Shown here piece by piece: positions 32,243 through 41,292 of a DNA stretch of 64,000 bases. The notes beneath the pieces are model-generated. The model was not told the origin of the DNA and ran no database searches. It was given only the letters and a program-made list of their open reading frames with translations. The first letter of the stretch is position 1, and each line of letters opens with the position of its first letter. Both the position numbers and the translations under genes were made by a program. This DNA comes from Poecilobothrus nobilitatus (lineage: Eukaryota > Arthropoda > Insecta > Diptera > Dolichopodidae), in NCBI GenBank assembly GCA_947095535.1, contig OX352773.1, positions 25,379,398 to 25,443,397 on the forward strand, read 5' to 3'.

Positions 32243-32752
32243 TTAGAATTTTGTATTTATAGTTTTTCTTCCACATTTTTTAAAAATTTTTCGAAATATT
32301 CTTTGTATTTTTTTATCGTTTTTAAGTGGGGATGATGTGTCGAATAAATTAAGAAAATATTTTATGCTTTTACGGGAACTTCGCATCCATAGATATACAC
32401 AACAATAATGTCCACAAACAGATGTTAAATTACTTTGTAAACGCTTATTGTTGAAAACAAAACATGTTGATTGATTTTGTAGAAATTTTATAATCTCATT
32501 GTGAAACGGGGGATTTCCAAATGAATCAAAATATTCTGCACACCCTTGAACTGGAACAAATATTGCTAACCAATGTCTTCCCTTTTCATTAGAATTATCG
32601 GTATTTACCACCAAAATACTAGGTTTTAAAACTTGTTTTGGTAATTTATCAAGAGCATAAACGCCTCTAAATATTTTATGTGTTAACTTATTACATTTCA
32701 GAACCTTTGAAATCTGAAGTGTATTCATTATCTTGCAAACGTGAGATATCAA
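32243..32752 (-). CDS. PRO: Polinton copy B: adenain-like cysteine protease
   Basis: An intact frame; the better start is the Met at 32728 (MNTLQISKVLKCNK), which aligns with the copy-A start, giving about 161 residues. Active-site blocks: His in GRHWLAIF, Asp in EYFDSFG, Gln in RLQSNLTS and Cys in SVCGHYCCVY. The family cleaves capsid precursors after Gly-Gly type sites; a fitting site is present in the neighbouring pX-like protein. The 5' end overlaps the exonuclease-like gene by a few dozen bases in another frame. Confidence 0.85.
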   Translation of the reverse strand: MISHVCKIMNTLQISKVLKCNKLTHKIFRGVYALDKLPKQVLKPSILVVNTDNSNEKGRHWLAIFVPVQGCAEYFDSFGNPPFHNEIIKFLQNQSTCFVFNNKRLQSNLTSVCGHYCCVYLWMRSSRKSIKYFLNLFDTSSPLKNDKKIQRIFRKIFKKCGRKTINTKF

Positions 32753-33056
32753 TTAGTTGAGTATTTCCTCGTATAAATGCTATCAAAAATTCTGCTTTAA
32801 GTTTTCCATTTGTTAAGACTATATCGAATTTTTCAAGCAAATTTATTAAGTTATTAGTAATTTTTTCGTTATCGATATGTCCAAAAGAGTAATTCTCAAT
32901 ATCTGTTTTTTTCAAATCTCTGACAGGAAATTTATACTTTAATTCTTTTACAATAGTTTTACAGTTTTCTTTTATACCAGCCACAGCAATATTTTTTACA
33001 AATATTGTATTGTTATCGTCCGTACAGAACGATAAATCTACTAGAGCACATGTCAT
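32691..33056 (-). CDS. Polinton copy B: exonuclease-like protein 2
   Basis: A 121-residue frame, homologous along its length to 18447-18779 and 2351-2527. Blocks: CALVDLSFCTDDNNTIFV, IAVAGIKENCK, ELKYKFPVRDL, YSFGHIDNEKI, FDIVLTNGKLKAEFL. Compared with copy A the stop is displaced, so the end overlaps the protease start. It starts 37 bases after the capsid stop. The proposed RNase-H/DEDD fold rests on pattern likeness to the 31134 protein, and most expected catalytic acids are absent, so a structural or regulatory role is as likely. Confidence 0.5.
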   Translation of the reverse strand: MTCALVDLSFCTDDNNTIFVKNIAVAGIKENCKTIVKELKYKFPVRDLKKTDIENYSFGHIDNEKITNNLINLLEKFDIVLTNGKLKAEFLIAFIRGNTQLIDISRLQDNEYTSDFKGSEM

Positions 33057-33092
33057 TTTGAAATGAATAGAGATGGTTCACTAAACTTTCTT

Positions 33093-34411
33093 TTATATGT
33101 TCACGTAGACGTTACGATTTTTATCAATTTCGATATTAGCATCGAATTCTGCAAATACAATACAAGTTAATGTTGAAGTTAATGAAGAGCTGAGTCTTGC
33201 TTCAATCTTTACTACTCCCTGGTTTAATAAACTCTGACATGTATCTGTTCCCGAGCCGTCTGGTGATAAATCAAAAGCCAGTATTGTATAACCTTTTGAA
33301 AATAATTCTTTTGAAATTTGATGTTCTCTATCAGAATGATGTATACCTGTTCCGCTAAATAATGTTAAATATGCTCGAGAATTACAAGAATTATTCGGTG
33401 TAAAACTTGTTTCAATTGCAGAGTTTGGTGTAGGCGCTCCATTCACATATAATTGAAATTGTGTGAGATTTTGATGGTCGAAATGGTATTGATTTTTTGA
33501 TCTCTTACCATTGAAATTTTCATTATTAACCATACAAAATACTAGAGCTTTTGGTATTTGCCCTGTAAATATATTATCCAATGATATGTTAGATATGTTA
33601 GATCTGATCCAATGATATGTTAGATCTGGAATTGTAAATGTTTTGATGTCACTTCTGGTATAAAAATATTTCGCGTTAGCCTTTTCCAATACAGTATTAT
33701 GTGCCATCAATATACTAGGATTAATTGTTAAATGTTTCATGTATAACGTAGCTTTGAAAATTTTTAAATAGCTTTCATCGGCATCGTTAAAGAAAATAAA
33801 AAAATCCTGTTTTTCTAGGGCTAAAAAAATTCGAATGTCAACATTATTTAAAAGTAATTTAGGAGTATTGAAGAAATCTACATGTAATTTTCAAATTAAT
33901 TCTACTACTGTAGAATTGTTGTATGATTTTTGTCTTGATTTAGAACCAGAATTATTAAAATCATTTACATTTGGTTTATCCAATTCCCAACCAGATGCTT
34001 CCAGATGTGTTTGACTGGAATCTGTACCATAATTTAGTAAAGTAGTTAAGTATGCTTTATAATGGTATAAGGAGTCTGAAGGAGTGATGTTTTTTCCGTT
34101 TAGAGTTACATTACATTGTTTAATTAAAGAGTGTAATAAATTATTTACAACACTGGGCTGCGGACCTACTTTACTATTTGCTTTAGTTCCTACTTTATCA
34201 TTTGCACTCCAAACTGATCCATCTTTTTTTAATATTTGAACTTTAAATTTTATATAGGTTGAGGATAAATCTCGATATGTATCTCCATTTCCAAGCGAAA
34301 CAAATTCAATAGTTGACGGTGATGCCTCTAAAGAAGGTAAAGGATTGTATACTACCTCTTCTGAACGCAAAATACTTGTTTGTACGGGTAATCAGATTTC
34401 ATACATTCCAT
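33093..34411 (-). pseudogene. MCP: Polinton copy B: major capsid protein (hexon-like), near-intact
   Basis: F54H12.2-like capsid protein of Polintons/adintoviruses (double jelly-roll hexon). One frame runs from about 34380 to the stop at 33093, broken only by a TGA at about 33888, where copy A has a glycine codon. At the 5' end, ATG 34411 is out of frame with the rest, so a small deletion lies near 34390. Blocks: SIEF-like TIEFVSLGNGDTYRDLSS, SVVNNLLHSLIKQCNVTLNG, HYKAYLTTLLNYGTD, TINPSILMAHN, FSGTGIHHSDR and FDLSPDGSG. A 30-base in-frame duplication at about 33580-33625 adds residues. Virion shell role is family knowledge. Confidence 0.8.
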
Positions 34412-34434
34412 TTTAATTGAATATGTCGGAGGTT

Positions 34435-34842
34435 TTACTTTGCTTTTTTCGTCAAATGTGTCTTTTTAGAAACTGTTCGTCTTTTAATAGCTCTTTGTCT
34501 TTTTATAGTTCTTTGTCTTCCACCATACATCGAATGCAGTTGGTTAACTACTGATTTCTGTAAATTTTTTATACCGCCTTTGCTTTGATCAATTACAGCT
34601 TCTTTTATGTTTGCACCAGATGCTATATCATTAAAAATATTTTTACTTGTGTTTACAGCCTCTTTTTTAATTAAGTCCCAACCTGATGTAAAAACTGGCT
34701 TTAAGTAACGAATTAAACTTCCGAATATATTTCCAAAACCACGACCTCTTTGTATAGCTGGATAAAATTGTAATAAAGGCCCAATATCGTTGACTCCTCC
34801 ACCTACTTGAGAGGAATAATATCTCACGTAAGCTCTTTCCAT
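34435..34842 (-). CDS. Polinton copy B: pX-like minor virion protein with adenain cleavage site
   Basis: An intact 135-residue frame. It has a Gly-rich start (QVGGGVNDIGP), GRGFGNIFGSLIRYLKPVF, which looks amphipathic and membrane-active or scaffold-like, and a C-terminal 27-residue tail with 13 Lys/Arg. Just before the tail is MYGG at residues 105-108, matching the adenain consensus (Met/Ile/Leu)-X-Gly-Gly. Adenovirus pX and pVI are processed this way, releasing small basic DNA-binding peptides, so the tail could be a mu-like DNA condensing peptide. It is located between capsid and penton genes. The homology assignment is inference from arrangement and motif. Confidence 0.6.
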   Translation of the reverse strand: MERAYVRYYSSQVGGGVNDIGPLLQFYPAIQRGRGFGNIFGSLIRYLKPVFTSGWDLIKKEAVNTSKNIFNDIASGANIKEAVIDQSKGGIKNLQKSVVNQLHSMYGGRQRTIKRQRAIKRRTVSKKTHLTKKAK

Positions 34843-34894
34843 GTTTGATAGGATACCATATTTGAGTAGTAGTATTTATATTGTTTTTGGGGAA

Positions 34895-35825
34895 TCAATG
34901 CTTTTTAAAGTGTAATACAATTTTTGTTGGATAGTAACTGGAAACAAAATTTATTTCATCACCGTATTGGTTACAAATTTTAATTGCTATTATTTCAAAA
35001 CAATTTTTTTCTATGTAATGAACATTTTCAAATTCAATATTTGTAGGTATTCTACAATTTTCTATGTTAATAGCTCTCAACGCCCGCACTTTTCTACTTC
35101 CAAAAACAGATGATTGAATGATATCTCAATAAATCATTACCATTCCATTCAATTCATCTTTATTATTAGCAACAACTAATTTGAATAGTTCAGGTAATTT
35201 TGTTTTGAAATTTTTTATATTTTTTTTCTGTTGAAATAATTCAGTTAGTAATGTTTTTACATTATAACTTTGATTAACTTTTATATAGTTATGTCTTCAT
35301 CAAAAGTCTGCGATATTCGAATTAAATCCCCTCGGTTAGATTCTGACACTTTTTTAAATATTACATCATCATAATTTTTAGGAGTAGAGATATATGTCAA
35401 AACTTCATTAAAAAATTCTTTGAAAACTTGATTTCGAGTAAACCCGGGATTAGGAGTTATATTTTTAATAAGCGTTGGCAAAAAATTAAACTTCCAATCA
35501 TCCAAATGTAATTCCGAATCGTCATATGAATAATATGTGTAGCCTATAGATTTGGTTACTTTAATTTTTTCGAGAGGTTTTTCAATATTTGTTACATAAA
35601 CATTATACTGTCCAATATTAATAAAAGCACATTTCTCTTGTTAAATTCTTCTGTTTGTAGGAAATCGTTCAGATATATTTCTGAAAGACCAACTTTCCAA
35701 TTTCCATTTCTTAAATCAAAATGAATAGGTAATTTATTTTCAAATGAAGCTAAAGTGCTGTCTGGAAACAGTGTTAAATTATCATTACTAAACAATGTTA
35801 CATATAAGTCATCTTGACTATCCAT
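34895..35825 (-). pseudogene. Polinton copy B: penton-like minor capsid protein, frameshifted
   Basis: Three frames together span the gene. N-terminal part (35825-35592): YVTLFSNDNLTLFPDSTLASF then LPIHFDLRNGNWKVGLSEI, a start I associate with the Polinton penton/minor capsid protein. Middle (35505-35281): charged. C-terminal part (35089-34895): FEIIAIKICNQYGDEINF and a TKIVLHFKK end. Frameshifts at about 35630, 35285 and 35090 break it. The start codon overlaps the end of the ATPase gene by 8 bases. Penton proteins sit at virion vertices; the assignment is moderately sure. Confidence 0.55.
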
Positions 35826-36384
35826 CTTTGTTAACTTCTTCTAAAACATAAAATGAGGAAATTGAACTACCGGCTGATCTTAGTGTCTTCTTTTTTTCAG
35901 GAGATGGTACAACAACGGTAATTACATCACCAAAAACCTGTGATTTGTCTCGAGGGTTTTTAAAAAGCACTAAATATTTACAATTTAATAAAATATCTTT
36001 GAAATAATATCTCGAAAATTTGCCCTGATGAAAAACGTTTTGCGTTAACAATACAATAGATAAATTACGATGGTGTGAACCTTTAGTAAATAATTCCCAT
36101 ACCTGTTTATTTGCAGAATCTAACATTAAATCATCTAAAACAATTAATGTAGGTTTATTTTCATTCTCACTAAATTTTTCCGGAATACTGGTATAAAAGT
36201 CTATATCAGAAAAATCTATATTTTTCGGAATAGCTGAAATTTCTGGGTTACACCATTTTATTGTTTCAATTCTTGGATGTATCAATCTGTTAATATTTTT
36301 AATTAAGTTGCATATAAATGTTGTTTTTCCACAACCAGATGGTCCCGCCACCATCATTGTAAATGGATGATTAAAATATATCAT
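35818..36384 (-). CDS. ATP: Polinton copy B: genome-packaging ATPase (FtsK/HerA-A32 type), shortened
   Basis: A 188-residue frame starting MIYFNHPFTMMVAGPSG. The Walker A motif is GPSGCGKTT (residues 14-22), Walker B is PTLIVLDDL (about residues 79-87), with a sensor-like SIVLLTQNVFHQG and NCKYLVLFKNPRDKSQV near the end. The family pumps viral DNA into capsids. The C-terminus after about residue 150 does not follow the usual pattern and the protein is short, so part of the C-terminal end may have been deleted. It is divergently transcribed from the integrase unit. Confidence 0.75.
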   Translation of the reverse strand: MIYFNHPFTMMVAGPSGCGKTTFICNLIKNINRLIHPRIETIKWCNPEISAIPKNIDFSDIDFYTSIPEKFSENENKPTLIVLDDLMLDSANKQVWELFTKGSHHRNLSIVLLTQNVFHQGKFSRYYFKDILLNCKYLVLFKNPRDKSQVFGDVITVVVPSPEKKKTLRSAGSSISSFYVLEEVNKDG

Positions 36385-36831
36385 TATTGGTTCGCGTTTT
36401 AAAAGTCATTGAAAGATAATTGGATTTGTTTTTCAAATATATAAAAACGTGTATAACGTATTCTCATTTTGAAAGATGCCGGTGAAGGAGGTGGAAGAGT
36501 TTTTAAAATTATATTACTCTGTCTTATTAAATGAGCATAAGCAACGTATTTTTCACATGTATAAATACATTCAAGAATTTTGAACAACAGAAAAATTTAC
36601 GTCAATATACGGAGCTCATTTTGCTCTTTGTCCTTGGGCTTACGATAACTCGTCATCTGGACCGGATACATGTAACTGTTGCTTCAGAGAAAATTATAAA
36701 ATAGAATTGAAAAATCTGATTAAATGGTACAAACATAATGTTAAGGGCACAAATAGTATCGGAAATACATAGCCAGACGAAACTTCCGTCGAAGAAAATT
36801 TATTCAAAAAGGTTTAAACGATACATGATAA
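36385..36831 (+). promoter_or_regulatory. Divergent promoter region and short leader ORF upstream of integrase
   Basis: Between the ATPase (minus) and integrase (plus). A plus-strand TATA-like ATATATAAAAACG lies near 36440. A 35-codon frame (36477-36584, starting MPVKEVEEFLKLYY) follows, and an open stretch after it reads HFALCPWAYDNSSSGPDTC and NCCFRENYKIELKN before a stop at about 36770. This may be the decayed N-terminal, Cys-containing part of the integrase or a separate gene; unresolved. Confidence 0.3.
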
Positions 36832-37652
36832 ATCGATTTAGTAGAAATGATTCCATATGCAAAGTATAACAAAGCAAATAAATATTTATTAACTGTAATA
36901 GATATCTTTTCGAAATATGTTTATGCTGAACCAATTAAAACTAAAAATGCTAATAACGTTTTACTGGGCATGCAAAAGATTTTTAAACGTGCTGGAACAC
37001 TCCCAAAAAATATTCAATCTGATCAAGGTAAAGAGTTTTTTAACAAAGAATTTAGAAAACTTATGGAAATAAAAAAATTAATCATTATCATACATATTCT
37101 GAAATGAAAGCATCCATAGTAGAATGTTTCAACCGCACTTTAAAATATGCAATGTGGAAGCAGTTTAGTTTTCAGGGTAATTATAAATGGATATCTATTT
37201 TACCCTCACTTATTGAGAAATACTACTCAACATATCATCGTACAATTAAGCTTCAACCTAAAAAAGTTACAAAAGCAAACGAGAAATATATTTTGAAGAA
37301 TATTTACATGCAGCCGAAATTTTATCAGAAAGCAAAATACAAAGTTGGAGATTATGTACGTATAAGTAAATACAAAGGAAACTTTGCAAAAGGTTATCAA
37401 CCAAATTGGTCAACAGAAATATTTACAATTAAAGAACTAAAACGCACAGACCCAATTGCTTACAATTTACTTGATTATACAAAAACACCAATTTCAGGTT
37501 CTTTTTACGAGCCTGAACTTACACGAGTCAAAAATCCTGACACTTTTCTTGTTGAAAAAATATTGAAAAGAAAAGCAAATCAGGTTTTTGTTCAATGGTT
37601 AGGTTTTGATAAAGATCACAATTCTTGGGTAAATAAAAACGAAATTATATGA
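36832..37652 (+). pseudogene. INT: Polinton copy B: retroviral-like integrase with chromodomain
   Basis: The core has the three catalytic acids: Asp in IDLVEM (36832), Asp in IQSDQGKEFF, and Glu in ASIVECFNRTLK. Then come a KYKVGDYVRISKYKG module (SH3-like) and a C-terminal chromodomain, FLVEKILKRKANQVFVQW followed by HNSWVNKNEII. The integrase joins Polinton DNA to the host genome; the chromodomain may guide it to histone marks. A frameshift at about 37075 and stops just before 36832 break it. The N-terminal zinc domain is lost. Confidence 0.8.
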
Positions 37653-38199
37653 AACTAATTTGCTTTTTTATTTTTAATTTTTTTTTTTTTTTTGCACAAT
37701 TATAGTTAGCCATAACTCACTTCAAATTTGCATTAACATAAATTTTTATCAAACACCTGAATTTTTCTTTAAAAATTTTTTCTGCAATAAACATAACAAT
37801 TAATCAATAAATACATTTTTTTAAATTACTTTAAAACTAAGATACAATATCAAGGTCAATATCTGCATATTATTTATCTCATAAATAACAACTGCATTCT
37901 TGTGTTAATATTACGTTAAAATAACTGATGGACCGTGAAAGCTTTTTATTAAAAAATAAAATAAATTCTTATTATTTACAATAATCTATGTTACTATATA
38001 CTATCACAACAAGATCATTGCACTTACTTGTATTATTTACAAAAGCTTTTTCCGGAAACTAATCATGCAACCGGTAGAAATACTACACACCTGTTTAGGT
38101 CATTGCACTATCTACTTGTTCCACATTATCTAGTTGACCTTCTATAACACTGGCCCCATACATTACGTGATGACGTCAAGGCCGTCTGGCCAAAATGCA
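37653..38199. other. AT-rich spacer after the integrase
   Basis: No gene. It should contain the Polinton end, but no inverted repeat matching the other side was recognised. The part at 38090-38190 is richer in GC. Confidence 0.3.
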
Positions 38200-38416
38200 C
38201 CTATACCTACTTGCATATAATAAAACTGCAGAGCCAAATGTAAAGGAATATGTTAAAAAATACATAAAGACCTGTGAAGAAAAGAATGTTGCAAAGTTGA
38301 AAGAAGAGATTTATATTCCGATTCAAAAATTTAATATACGATGTAATTTTTCTCGACTCTTTTATGAAATACCTGTATTTTTACAAAAAAAGATATTAAA
38401 TAAAACAATTTTGTAA
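38195..38416 (+). pseudogene. C-terminal fragment of the Polinton 31658-family protein (unit 1)
   Basis: A 73-codon frame. KEYVKKYIKTCEEKN, EEIYIPIQ and NFSRLFYEIPVFL align with REYVFKYFERCIEKN, DFYIP and NYSRLFYEIHMFL at the end of the copy-B protein. Only the last third is present, without its own start context, so it is a fragment of another Polinton copy. Confidence 0.55.
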
Positions 38417-38466
38417 CTATATATGTTATTTATTTCATTATCTATAAATTAGGTATAATTTATTAT

Positions 38467-38823
38467 TTATAAATTTGGTATAATTTCTAAGTAATCTGGA
38501 TCTCCTTCTTCATCACTGATATCCCAAATTCCTGGAATACCTTCTTGGTTATTTATTTCCCAAACTTGTTCTAAATAATCCGGACCTTCTTCTTCATCAC
38601 TGGTATCCCAAATTTCTGGAATACCTTCTGTGTTATTTATTTCCCAAACTTGTTGCTCCTCTGCATCTTCTTCTAAGATTTGAAACGGTGGTATGAATTC
38701 TTCAGTTTCAATTAATTCCTCATCATCTATAGTGGATGTAATTTCATCAACCTGTATCTCATTTGGTATACTAATTATTGCAGTTCCCTCAGTAAATGGA
38801 AATGTTGTGGAATCAGCGTCCAT
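38467..38823 (-). CDS. Acidic protein with two internal repeats (unit 1)
   Basis: A 118-codon open frame starting MDADSTTF. Very rich in Glu/Asp with almost no basic residues. Two repeats of about 27 residues (pattern QVWEINN.EGIP.IWD.SDEE..DYLE) fill the C-terminal half. Relics occur at 9325-9560 and in unit 2. It could be a separate small gene or the last exon of the neighbouring FLYWCH/MULE transposase gene (splice-acceptor-like T-rich AG upstream in the 9.5-kb copy). Function unknown; acidic repeats suggest an activation-type or intrinsically disordered role. Confidence 0.45.
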   Translation of the reverse strand: MDADSTTFPFTEGTAIISIPNEIQVDEITSTIDDEELIETEEFIPPFQILEEDAEEQQVWEINNTEGIPEIWDTSDEEEGPDYLEQVWEINNQEGIPGIWDISDEEGDPDYLEIIPNL

Positions 38824-38984
38824 TTTTTCTTTTAAATTCTTTCTGTCGAGTTTTGTTAGGAATGAATGAAAAACAAATTAAAACCCAATATTTATACGAA
38901 GTTGTTGAGATATGGAGGACTTTTTAATGTAATGCAGAATAGGACAGTCAAAGAAACAATTCAAACTAATTTTCATTAATACAT

Positions 38985-39430
38985 GTAATTTTAATTTTTA
39001 TAAACCTGAATCAGAAAAAATAAATAAGAAAATTTATTTGAATCTGAAAAAATAAAGAAACTAAATAAATAAAAAAGAAAATTTTTTTTTAAATCTGAAT
39101 CTGAAAAATAAATAAAAAGAAAATTTATTTGAATCTGAAAAAATGAAGAAACTAAATAAATAAAAAAGAAAATTTTTTTTTAAACCTGAATCTGAAAAAT
39201 AAATAAAAAGAAAATTTATTTGAATCTGAAAAAATAAAGAAACTAATAAATAAATAAAAAAGAAAAATTTTTTTTTAAATTTTATGTTTATTTATATTAT
39301 TTTAAACCTGAATCTGAAAAATTAAGAAACTGTATAAATAAAAAGAATAATTTATTTAATTTGTATAGAGCATCTTGCTCCATCTCTTTTATTTTAAACC
39401 TGAATCTGAAAAGTTTTAAACCTGAATGTT
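38985..39430. repeat. Tandem repeat, about 90-base unit (unit 1)
   Basis: The unit AACCTGAATCTGAAAAATAA followed by AAATTTATTTGAATCTGAAA and a T-run recurs about four times, with single-base changes. The same array recurs at 40670-41110 in unit 2. Confidence 0.8.
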
Positions 39431-39615
39431 TTGTCGGCGCATTACATGGATTCACCTACAATTGAAAATAAGAAAACACAAAGAAACACATCAACAAAAT
39501 ATTTAAATTTATACTTATCTGAAATATGGGAGTTGAGTCGTCACCATGTCACCGAGTGAGCAAGTCATCTCTCACCAACAATAATGTATAATGTATTAAT
39601 ATTATTCTGTAGGTT

Positions 39616-39855
39616 CAGTGATAAATGCGATATATGAGTGGATATGAGTTTCCAACCTGAGCATGCCATGTGTATAGTTGGTAAAACATTTTTGGAACTT
39701 TATCGAAAGTTCCATCTCCAAATATTATTGCGTTATCTAAATGTTTTAACAAACTGTTGCTTCCTAATACAAGGATTCTTTCTGGGTCATTGATACCTGA
39801 ATCATGCAGAACTAGATCCCTCTATTTTTCAGGAATTTCAAAATTAACTGTGTTT
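39616..39855 (-). pseudogene. FLYWCH/MULE gene fragment (unit 1)
   Basis: Matches the C-terminal part of the gene at 41293-41583 almost base for base, but it ends at the duplication breakpoint, so the upstream part is missing. Confidence 0.7.
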
Positions 39856-39869
39856 ATACCTACACCTAC

Positions 39870-40091
39870 TTGTCCCTATACCTACTTGCATATAATAAAA
39901 CTGCAGAGCCAAATGTAAAGGAATATGTTAAAAAATACATAAAGACCTGTGAAGAAAAGAATGTTGCAAAGTTGAAAGAAGAGATTTATATTCCGGTTCA
40001 AAAATTTAATATACGATGTAATTTTTCTCGACTCTTTTATGAAATACCTGTATTTTTACAAAAAAAGATATTAAATAAAACAATTTTGTAA
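39870..40091 (+). pseudogene. C-terminal fragment of the 31658-family protein (unit 2)
   Basis: Duplicate of 38195-38416 with two residue changes (His to Ser at position 2, Ile to Val before QKF). Confidence 0.55.
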
Positions 40092-40144
40092 CTATATATG
40101 TTATTTATTTCATTATCTATAAATTAGGTATAATTTATTATTTA

Positions 40145-40499
40145 TAAATTTGGTATAATTTCTAAATAATCTGGATCTCCTTCTTCATCACTGATATTTC
40201 CAAATTCCTGGAATACCTTCTTGGTTATTTATTTCCCAAACTTGTTCTAAATAATCTGGATCTTCTTCTTCATCACTGGTATCCCAAATTTCTGGAATAC
40301 CTTCTGTGTTATTTATTTCCCAAACTTGTTGCTCCTCTGCATCTTCTTCTAAGATTTGAAACGGTGGTATGAATTCTTCAGTTTCAATTAATTCCTCATC
40401 ATCTATAGTGGATGTAATTTCATCAACCTGAATCTCATTTGGTATACTGATTATTGCAGTTCCCTCAGTAAATGGAAATGTTGTGGAATCAGCGTCCAT
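40145..40499 (-). pseudogene. Acidic protein, frameshifted copy (unit 2)
   Basis: Same as 38467-38823 up to the second repeat, where one extra base (TATTTCC against TATCCC, about 40197) shifts the frame and ends the protein after IPGIWKYQ. The last part of the repeat is therefore lost. Confidence 0.7.
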
Positions 40500-40669
40500 T
40501 TTTTCTTTTAAATTCTTTCTGTCGAGTTTTGTTAGGAATGAATGAAAAACAAATTAAAACCCAATATTTATACGAAGTTGTTGAGATATGGAGGACTTTT
40601 TAATGTAATGCAGAATAGGACAGTCAAAGAAACAATTCAAACTAATTTTCATTAATACATGTAATTTTA

Positions 40670-41110
40670 ATTTTTATAAACCTGAATCAGAAAAAATAAA
40701 TAAAAAGAAAATTTATTTGAATCTGAAAAAATAAAGAAACTAAATAAATAAAAAGGAAAATTTTTTTTAAACCTGAATCTGAAAAATAAATAAAAAGAAA
40801 ATTTATTTGAATCTGAAAAAATGAAGAAACTAAATAAATAAAAAAGAAAATTTTTTTTTAAACCTGAATCTGAAAAATAAATAAAAAGAAAATTTATTTG
40901 AATCTGAAAAAATAAAGAAACTAAATAAATAAAAAAGAAAAATTTTTTATTTTAAATTTTATGTTTATTTATATTATTTTAAACCTGAATCTGAAAAATT
41001 AAGAAACTGTATAAATAAAAAGAATAATTTATTTAATTTGATATAGAGCATCTTGCTCCATCTCTTTTATTTTAAACCTGAATCTGAAAAGTTTTAAACC
41101 TGAATGTTCC
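40670..41110. repeat. Tandem repeat, about 90-base unit (unit 2)
   Basis: Second copy of the array at 38985-39430. Confidence 0.75.
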
Positions 41111-41292
41111 GTCGGCGCATTACATGGATTCACCTACAATTGAAAATAAGAAAACATAAAGAAACACATCAACAAAATATTTAAATTTATACTTATCTGA
41201 AATATGGGAGTTGAGTCGTCACCATGTCACCGAGTGAGCAAGTCATCTCTCACCAACAATAATGTATAATGTATTAATATTATTCTGTAGGT

